64,000 bases of DNA, taken from positions 176,295,770-176,359,769 of the forward strand of contig NC_084759.1 in NCBI RefSeq assembly GCF_028858725.1, read 5' to 3'. Made by a program: the position numbers and the translations under genes. The notes below the pieces were generated by a model. The model saw only the letters and a list, made by a program, of their open reading frames with translations. It made no database searches and was not told where the DNA came from. Of the stretch, positions 20,166 through 30,600 are shown in pieces. Source of the stretch: Colius striatus (taxonomy: Eukaryota; Chordata; Aves; Coliiformes; Coliidae). Within the stretch, counting starts at the first letter, position 1; each line of letters starts with the position of its first letter.

Positions 20166-23100
20166 TAACTTCTGTTTGAAACTTGGTATGATTGAACCAA
20201 GCAGCTCTGCTCATATCTTGACTAGGCTGGAAATCCCTTAAAAGAGAAACTGTTGTTAAAGCTCCTACTGTAATCCCTGCTAGTGCAGCGGTTTTCCAGT
20301 CTTAGTGTCCCAAAGTTTTTTGTCATTTACTTCAAAACATAGATCCTTTCATGTTTGGCTTGGGCAGATTCAGAAGTACTCTTTCTGCTGATAGCATTGT
20401 CTTTGTTTACCAAATTCTGATCCTGTTTAATATTTGCCTTCTGCTGTTTAAGTAACTACGTAGAGATAAAACAGAATATGCTCTGATTGCTTATTACATG
20501 TCCCTTGTGTAAGATAGAATTGTAGGAAGTGGTTAATACCTTTGTTTGGTACCAAGGTGATCATGCGTTTAGTTTCTTCCTTTGTCACAGACTTTTGTAT
20601 CTAAGCTTGTGCCACGTTTAAAGGATCAAGAGAGAAGAACTCAAATGAATTGAGTGACTTACCCACAAATCGTTGGTGCATACTTGAATTGATTAAATCA
20701 CAAATCTGACCTTGCTGCTGTGTGCAAAAGTCCGTGCTTAAGGTGAAGTGTTGATATTAAGCCATGAAAATATCAGTAAATTCAGACTTCACTTGATGCT
20801 TTAGAGGCATGTGAACTAGCTTACTGGTGTCCTTATGTGTTCAGGGACAGAGTAGAAAAGCCAGTTACTGAAATTAGTTATTGTCTTGTGGTATTCTCGA
20901 CATAAGTGACAGATGCTGCATTAAGCATATTGGATTCAAGCAAAATATACTTGTGTACCTGATAGATTTTGCAGGAGACTTAATCATTACTGACAGATAC
21001 TGACAGTCTCTGTCAAAGAATGACTTCTTTTAATTCCAGTTGTCGGAAAAGACAGGAAAAGATTGAGTGCAAGAAGGTATAGTAATGAGAGACAGCTCCA
21101 TCCTTTAAGTTAATACGTGAAAATGATAAATGAAGTAGGCATTAATATTACAGAGAGGCTATTACATTAATGAGAGCTGTGCTCAATCCCATGGAGATAA
21201 TGTACTGCCTTCCAGCTGATGCTTAAAGTTAAGTAACCAGGTAATACCTTGAAGATCAGGGAAGCACCATAAAAGCAGTGTAGAACAGAAATGTTTTGAT
21301 TTGTTGGGGAGATCTAGCAGGATATAGAAGCCAGGTTGCACATGACTTTTAAGTGAGTTCTCTGCAGCAAGCAGAAATCTGAGATAGTTTTAGGAGGTTT
21401 GGGTTTTCTTTTTTTGTCAGCTTGTGAAGTGAAAACCTTAAAGCAGAGAGATTAGTAATCAAAGAGAAAGAATGTGATGAAAATGTTAAACTTGCATTGG
21501 ACTGTTCTATGAAGTAAGAAAGTTTCTGAAGTGAAAGGACTTGGAATGACGAGCCACCAGATGAGACATGTCTCATCTAGAGAGTTAGCTTAAAGCTGGA
21601 ATTGATCTTTTTTACCACACACACTCCCCCTCAGCTAGAAAATGTCAGACCAATGAACGTGTAACTGATCTGGCAAGGTTGGCATCCAGAAATGAAGACA
21701 GGAAAAAAAAAGTTATTGTTTATATGGTGTTGGCACTTACCATCCCCAAATTTCCACAGGGGCTTCATGGTGGTTTGGGTTTGGTTTTTTTTTTTTCAAA
21801 TAGAAAAAAACTAATGGATTGGTTATAGCAGACACCTGATATTTTGTTAGAGTTTATCAGAGTGGGAGGAATTGTGCCAGTACTTGGATCTAAATCTGCA
21901 TCTATACCACTGTGCTCACAGTAAATTATAAGAAATCTGCATTTTAACCTGCTCAAGATTTTTGAGAGATTGCTTTTTTTTGGTAGAGTATTATGTTTGA
22001 ATGTTCTGCAGAAGACTTAAGAAGGACAATGAGACTTCTAAGTAGACAAATTAATGGCCCAAATGTTGCCAGTGTGCAAACCTGTCAGTCTACCTGCTAG
22101 CTTAAATAAGATACTTATAAACCATCCCAAGGACCCCTTAGTATTTAGAAGAGGAAGCCCTTCTGCAGGTCTGGGGAAATACTCTCTCCTGGACTGGTGA
22201 ATTTGAACCTTTGCCATCTTGAACACAAGTGTGTGATACCCTTACACTTAGTGTATTTCCTCTTTTACTAGAATTGTGCCAATTCAGCAAGTCAGACATT
22301 AGAAGTAAGAAATCCTGGCATGCTAGAGCTAAACAATATTAATTGCAAAGAATATTTGAGCAGTTGGAACAGCAAGACTGTTTCACTGAAGTTTGGCCAG
22401 GGGACTAGAAATGAAGCTCACCCTCAACTGTCTGGTAGACAGCACTCCACAGTGCCACTCCTTAAGCTTGCTTCTGGAAAAGTCGCATGCAGCTGAAAAT
22501 TGCAGTCCTGTAGCTTGCAGTTAATAATTTCCTATTGACCTAGCTATTACACCTGTAGTAATCATCATATGATGTATCACTTTCTCTTTGGAGACTTGCA
22601 CCATGGAATACACAAGCTGACTGACCGATCTCCACTCGTGCCTTCCTCATTGGCAGCTGTTCATTAGTATGGGGCCTGCTTGTTCTCCTGTTAGAAGGTG
22701 CTCTAGCTTCTCTGGACTTTTAGGCAGGTTTCAATTGCTGTCTACAGCCACGTGAGGTTCACTTCTGCTATTTTCTCCTCCACTATTGCAATATATTACC
22801 ATTGGCAATGTGCCCTAATGCAGCACTGAGGTAGCTCTTACTGAATCCTTTGTATCCACTGTGCATCTGTGTAACTGTACTTCAGGCCATCTATTCTCAT
22901 GGCATAATGCCGAGTCAGTCTGGCTAGGCTTGTCAAGGAGACTAATGCCAAGCAGCAAGGAATTTGGGATAATAAATCTGGTCTGCCTAACACCAGATGC
23001 AATATGTAGCCTTTATTGTAAATTTACTGTTTTCATTTGTTTAACCTTTATGTTGCCGTTTCTGTTTATGCTAAAAACCAGTCTCTGGAACTGTGAAACC

Positions 23101-24559
23101 TCAAAACTCAATCACTTGGAAACTGCTACTTGAACTGTGATACTGTAAACGTGTCAGGAAAGGGAAGCAAAACACTTGGATAGTCAGCATCTACTGGGAA
23201 TATCAAGTCTTCAGATGACTGAATCATGAAATGCCAGAAAATAACCAAAACCGGATTAGAGTGTGATATTAGTTACTTTGTTGGCACTTGGCCAAACATT
23301 CTACTCAGACTCATTCTCTGAAAAATCCTCTAAGAAACTGTCTACTATGGTGAATGTTGATTTTTTTTCCCTTCAGCTTTTGTTTGCATTTTTGAAGTAG
23401 GCTGGTCTTCCTGAAGAAATGTTGTGATCCTCAGGAATCAACTAGAGTTGCCAAAAAGCAGGGATAAGGCTGCAGGAAACTATATGAGGAGGTAGTAATT
23501 AGACTGTGTAGGGAACAGTTTTGCTGTACTATTTAGTGTGCTCTCTCATAAGGACTGTGCTGTGTTCCAGTCTTAAATTTTACTCACTTAGGTCTTGGAC
23601 CATGCCATGGCTACAGAATGAATCAAAGGGAAGAGGTATTTTCTAGAAACTTCAGCACTACTTAAAATTTGGGAAATGTTCAAACATGAGGATGTTACTC
23701 TTCAAGTTATTTCACTTACTCTTCACCTAGCATTAGATGATGTGTATGACCTTCTAACAGTGGTTTTGATTGATTCATTGTTTCCAGACATACTTAGTTT
23801 CAAAAGCTTGAAAAGACTGGAAATGAAAATGACTTTGCGGTTTCACTGGTTGCTACCCGCATAAAGCTGCTAAATCAGGAGGAGAGGGAGTGCCTCTAGG
23901 GGACGTGCTGTTTATGATCAGCTCTGGACATTCGAAGTTCCAGAGCAGTGTAGAAGCCTGAGCAATGGATAGAAGAGGAAATGCTTGCTGCTTTAGCATC
24001 TTAGATACATTTTAAAGTCAGTGTAGTATCCCTTTTCCATTTCCTCCCCTCAGTTAGGGCTCTGCTTTAGGGAAGTGCTTTTTTTCCCCCCTATATGATT
24101 ATGGTTTATTCTGTGTTGAATGCAGCTGAACTGAAACTTGTGTAAGGGATCAGGTCATGCAGATATGTGGACAAAGGTTAATAATTTCACATATTGGTCC
24201 TAATGTTTGGTAAATGGACGTTACTTGTTTCTTTCTGGACCTAAATCTTTATTTCCTGCACAAATCAGCAGAGGTCTATTTTAAGTACACTAACCTGTCT
24301 GTTCATGACTTACAAATTAACTCACATGCAGCAGAAATATGCTTTGGATCCAGGGCAGGAGGAAGGAATGTGTGTCTTCTTTAGCACATGAAGACAAACA
24401 CTAATTTCACGTAAAATGATGAAAGGGAAATGAAAGCTATGCTTTATCATGACTATCTGGGCTACATCTGAAAAACAGCTCAAAGAAAAGTCTTGCAACT
24501 GTTTTCTAATAGATCTCTCTGTTGAATATAGTTTAATTCTGTCTTTCTCCTTTCATCAG
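20166..24559 (+). other. ZCRB1: ZCRB1 first intron, remaining part
   Basis: AT-rich intronic DNA with a T-rich run near 21780-21800. No exon or repeat I can name. Confidence 0.75.
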
Positions 24560-24647
24560 AAAAATGAGTGGTGGGTTGGCACCAAGCAAAAGCACAGTGT
24601 ATGTGTCCAATTTACCCTTTGCGTTGACAAACAACGATCTCTACAGG
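24560..24647 (+). CDS. ZCRB1: ZCRB1 first coding exon, residues 1-28
   Basis: The acceptor CTCCTTTCATCAG is followed by AAAAATGAGT, with the ATG at 24564-24566. It codes [20 protein letters not shown] and then LTNNDLYR, ending AGG before GTAAGT. It contains RNP2 of the RRM. The first four bases are leader. Confidence 0.96.
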
Positions 24648-27600
24648 GTAAGTTTTAAAGAACTCCTTTCTTCAGATTAAACTTGTTGGCAGCAATTTTG
24701 AGTGTAAATACAATACTGATATATATCTTTTCCTTAGAAAAACAATCTTGATGAATTTATTACTAATGAAATGTAATTGCCTGTCATTAAATTTGTATAT
24801 TTTCTTTTATATTTCAGATATTTTCCAAGTATGGGAAAGTTGTCAAGTAAGTGACCTGATATGGATTCCTATTTTCATGTCTCACATTTCAAATATTTAA
24901 CATCTTTGCTTCACCTGAAAGTCTTGTGCTTTTTTTAGTTTAAGGATGAATGTGGAATTGCATTGAAATCCTGTTCATTTTAGTAAAGTGTAAATTCAAC
25001 AACTGGACATTCTCACAGTTACATACATAATGTAAGAATATTTGTGTTGGAGACAGGTTTTGCTAACCAGTTCTTAAAAGCAAGTAGAATGATATTATAT
25101 ACCAGTGGTCTTTTATTTTAAATAGTTGAAATAATATTCCTCCAATAAGTGTTGTTCTCCTTTCCCTGAACACTGCCTGGGACATAAGTGGATCAGTGTA
25201 AAAGTGGGAGTTTCTGTTTGCATGAACTACATGTCACAATTCCCACAAACAGTTCACACAAAGGCAATGTACAGTTCCTCTCTCTGTGGTTTGAGGAGGA
25301 CTCCTTACTATGACTGCTTAGTGTTATATTTAAGATTAAATGTAAGGCTGCATAGTAATGGATTTAATATATGAGGTATTCATGAACAGTACTTATAAAT
25401 ACTTGCCTCTGTGTTCAAATGATAGAAATAAATGCCATATTAAGGTACTTGCTGGTTTGTTTTGTTTCTATCCTGTTTTTTTAACTGATCAGAATAACGA
25501 GACTCAAGATTTCAGTTTTGAACCCTACACAGCGAATATCTACTCTAACTTCTAACAGTTGCTGTAGTAATCTGTGAGATGCAGAGAAAAATTCAAAGTT
25601 TTTGAAGTGTCAGGAGTGTGTTTCAGGTGGCAAATAGCAGGAAAAGCAAAACTACACTGAGAGAAAAACCTATATGTACAGCTCGGGAAGTACCTGCAGT
25701 CTCTGTTTTTTTCAAGGGTGGGGGTGTCTGACCTGTTTTAGTTGATTGCTGAACTACCAGTTTAGAAAAACTCTGAGCAAAAGTTGTAACAATACTGGTG
25801 GGTTTTAGTAGTCTGTTTGCTTTTTTTTTTTTTTTCTTACTATCATAGACAACAGAAATGGTGTTTTCATATGGCTACGCAGAAGAAATCTTGCACTGCA
25901 TCTTCTATGAAAGTAGCTAATTTAGAACTTGCAATTCTATCTGTTCAGTTACTGGTTCCACCCATCTATATGTTGCTTTGCAAAAAATTCACTTACCAAT
26001 ACCCAATTCTTCTTGACTTCTTATCTAGTCACTACCAGAAGTTAAAGGAGATGCAATGAGTCACAGAATACGATGTGTGAAATACTACCATGTTGGGGGT
26101 TTGTTGTATTTAGAAAAACTTCTTTCCCGTTCACCCCTTTGCAAGCTGACGTGACTATAAACAGTGCAGATGCTGTGGGTTTCTACTGGTATTCCTATTT
26201 GACTGTGAAACTGAGCCTATCGAGGATCAGTTTACCTACTTGTAACTAGTCACCAGTTCCCAAGAAAAATCTTTTTAAATATTGGCTCGATTTCTATAGA
26301 GTCTTTGTTCAGGGACTTTAAAACAGCAGAAAGCTTTGCAGTGCCATCCAGGTCAACTTCAACTTAATTAAATAAGCTTTAATAGACTTTTTTTCTGAAG
26401 TGTGTCTTGACTCAGCAAAATTGTGCTGACTTTTCTTCTATGATGCATTTCTCACATCATTATACTTTTACTGTTATGACTAGAGCTCAGTTTATTCAGT
26501 GAGAAATTAGACTTTCTAGATCTCCAAGAATTCACTGACCTCATAAAGATGTCTCACTTGTTTCTTTCTATGCTTTCTATTAACTAATATGTTCAAATAT
26601 CCCAATTACAAGCCTGTCAGTCATATTAGAGTTCCATTTGAGTATTAATAAAAGTGTTCTAAAGTCAGTTTTATTGGCACTTCAACACAACACGCTCAGT
26701 TGGATACATTCTTGTCCAAGAGACTTTGATAAAAAACTGTTCTCAGCTCTATCTTTCTGTGCATGTATTTTGGAGTAACTTTCTTTATTGACATTTTGGT
26801 TTATATACTTTTTACTGTGTAAGTCATCTGTAACTTACAGGTTCTCTGGTAGGCTTCTGCATTGAAGTGGGATTTGTTTAGTAATATGATATTTTAAAAT
26901 AAACATGGTTTTAGCTTGCCTTGTGGCTGAACCTTGCTGTACCTGTGGCGGACACATGAAAGAGTTTATTTCCTACCTTTTAACATGTACTTTAATTTTA
27001 ATATATATGTTGACTGGCATCTGGTTTCCCACTGTTTGTTTTATTTCTTTGGGGATGAATTCAATTGATGTTAATAATGGAAGAATTGAGGTTGTGTGGG
27101 TTCCTCCCTCCTCCCTTTCACCTCTTGTCATTCTTTTTGTCTGTTGTTTTTACTGTGTCTTGTTGAATTTCTCGTTGTGCTACTGGACCTGCTGAAGATT
27201 TAACTTTGTATGTTATGTGAAATAACATAGACATCTATGACCTGAATTACAGTTGGAGATAGTTGTAGAACAATACTGTATATACTCAGAGCTTCCAGTC
27301 GTGAACCTATTTAGCCGATTTGTCCTCCAGGACAATAGGTCTCTCCATTTGGATGCAATTCAATACACTGTGTTTTCCAGCAACAATAGCAGTACTAGAG
27401 ATTACTCCTAAATTTCAATTTCACCTCCCCAATATGTGTGGTTCCCACTAGTTAGGTTGCCTGAAAATCTAGAGTATATTCTATGCTCTTGAAGTCATCC
27501 AAGAGAATAAAGAATGACATTGGATCCAGAAAGACGACACATCCTGTTTTTAAAGCATCTCTACCTCTAAGCACCGTCCATGTTAGCTGTTCCTTTGAAT

Positions 27601-30600
27601 TTCTGTTTGGTGAACCTTTCTACTGTTAAGCATACTTTTTTTCTTTTTGTAGTATAATGAAGATACGATCCCACTGGGATCCTCAAGGAAAAAGTGTATC
27701 TGAAGTAATTTTAGTGTATTGATAATGTGGTTATATGTTTTCAGAGTTACTATTATGAAAGACAAAGACACCAGGAAGAGCAAAGGAGTTGCTTTTATTT
27801 TGTTTTTGGATAAAGAATCTGCACAAAACTGTTCTCGGGCACTTAATAACAAACAGGTAAATTGAGGGAGATCATTATGGTGGGAAGGTTGGATTTACAG
27901 TCCCAAAATATTGACCTTTTTTTTTTTTCCAATTTGCTGTAGTTGTTTGGAAGAGTAATAAAAGCAAGTATTGCCATTGATAATGGAAGAGCAGCAGAAT
28001 TCATTCGCAGGCGTAACTACTTTGATAAGTCTAAGTGTTACGAATGTGGGGTAAGTAAAACCAAAAATGAACTAATAATATATTCTATCTTTTGACTTTG
28101 TCATGATTTATCTCCAGCCTGCAACTAAACACTGCCGCTCACTGTCTCCCTCCTCAGCAGGATGTGGGGAAGGGAATTCGGAGAGTAAAAGTGAGAAATC
28201 TTGTGGGTTTTGATGAGAACAATTAAATAATTGAAATATTGTAATAACAATTCTAATGAAAAGGAAATAACAGAGAGATAAATAGAATCCAAGAGGAAAG
28301 AGTAATGCAAATGGAAACAATTGCTCACTACCAACTGATCAAAGCCCAGCCAGTCCCTGAGCAGCAGCCCCCTGGTCGACCTTCCCCCTGGTTTTATTTC
28401 TGAGCATGCAGTCTTGTGGTCTGGAGTGTCCCTTTGGTCGCTTGGGGCCAGCTGTCCCATCTGTGTCTCCTCCCAACTTCTTGTGCACTCACAGCCTTCT
28501 CACTGGTACAGTATTGTGAGTTACAGAAAAGGCTTTGACTCTGTGCAAGCACTGCTCACCAGTAACTGAAATATCCCTGTGCTATCAACACTTTCCAGCA
28601 CAAATCCAAAACATGGCCACGTATTGGCTACTATGAAGAAAATTACTCTACCACAGTCAAAACCAGCAGAGACTCTTAGCTTATTTCTTCTGTTTGGCCA
28701 TTGCTAGTCCTGTCCATGATATTATCAACTTGTGTAGCTGTTGTACCGTTTTCAAGAATGATAGTACTCCTTTTGTCTTTTGTTTGGGATTTTGAGAGTA
28801 ATGAAATACGTACACATAATTGCTGCTTAACATGCTGATGAGCAGACAGCAGTGTCAATGTAATACATAGTATATATCAGTATAGTATAAATATCCTAAT
28901 CTTTGCTTCAAAACACCTGTTTTTGTTATATCTTTGAAACTTCATGATGTAGTTGGCAGTGAAATAAATATTGGAAACAACTGATTTTATACAGAAGAGA
29001 TGTGTTTTAAGCTTCAGGCAATTCCTCCCTTTTCCTGAACAGGAGACTGAGATCTGGGTAGTATTTAATGTCAAATACAAACTTGATTTATATTGATGTC
29101 ACTTTTTAGACCAAAAATGTTGACTTGCTCCTGTTTCTTAAACTATTAATACTGAGGTTTATCTCTTTGACTTGAACACAAACTTTGCTGTAGTGTATTC
29201 AGCTGTTGCAGCAGCCAAGGAAAATCTACTTTGCTCATAGCTTGTTCTCAATTTGTACTTAAATGTGCATATCACCACCAATCTCTTCGTTTCCATGGCA
29301 AGCTTACAGAGAAGAGTTTGTCTTCTGTGTGCTAATTCAGCATTCCATTTATCTTACTAATTGCTTCCATTTTTTTCCCCCATGAACTGTCTTACATTAA
29401 CTTTCCTCATGATATGTTTTAACATATAGTTGTTTGTAATGGTTTCTGTTAAGCAATATTTCTTTTTCTCCAAGGAAGCAGGACACTTAAGTTATGCTTG
29501 TCCTAAAAATATGCTTGGAGAGCGGGAGCCTCCAAAAAAGAAAGAAAAGAAGAAGAAAAAGAAAGTAGTTGAGCCAGAAGAAGTGTATGTATATTTTATG
29601 ATTCTATATTTGTTGCCATGTTACCCTTTCTTTTACAAATATTTTTCATACTGAACACTTAGACCCATATATTTTTCTCTCTTTCTGCACAATGAAGTGA
29701 GGAGGAAGAAGAAAGTGAAGAGGAAGGAGAAGACCCTGCTCTAGATAGCCTTAGCCAAGCCATAGCTTTTCAGGTACAAAATTGAAGCATTATTTATTTT
29801 ATTTATTATTTACATGCAACTGTGCTTCCTGTTTTTTAACTGCTTTTCAAAAGCTGTGAAATACACCTGTGTTGTGGTTTAGGCCCATCAGGGGACAAAA
29901 GACCACGATTAGCCTCAAGTACCAAAGACCTGAGGATTGCCAAAGGGCAGGGAGAGCTTAATTGCCGCTTAAGGTTCAGGACAAAACAGACCAGGCTTGG
30001 GGAAGAAAACAGAAAATAATTTAATGGGATACCAACTAAAGCATAACCATAAAACCCCAAAACATAACAAACATAACACAACACAGAGTGGTGAAGAGTC
30101 CGACCAGCCCTTTAAGACCACCTTCTCCCCACTCCTCCCTTCTTCCCGGACTCAGAGTCCTGATTGGGGTGTTTTTACCTTCTCCCTCCCTGAATAGCCC
30201 AGAAGGGCAGGGAGTGGGATTTTCAGTCAGTCTATTCCTGATAGCTTCTGCCGTTTGTCCCTCCTCAGGGCAGGCAAGCTCCACACCAGTCCTCCTTGCA
30301 AGTCCTCGGAGTACCTCGCACACACACAGCAGCCCTGCACGGGCTGCTCCTACGTGCATTTATCCCAAAGGCTGCAGGTCCTCTTTGCCTCTCGTGTGGG
30401 ACTGCTTTGCGGCACGTAGACTCTCCAGCATGGCCTGCACCATGACCGTCTTCCCCACACAGTCCCTTGCCCGTCTTGGTGCACTCACACGGAGCTGCTG
30501 GTGGCTCTCAGTCCTGCCATGGCCCTGCATGGGTTGCAAGGGGTACAGCTGCATTCTCACCACAGCTTGCAGAGGGGTCTCTGGTCTAGTGTTCCTCCTT

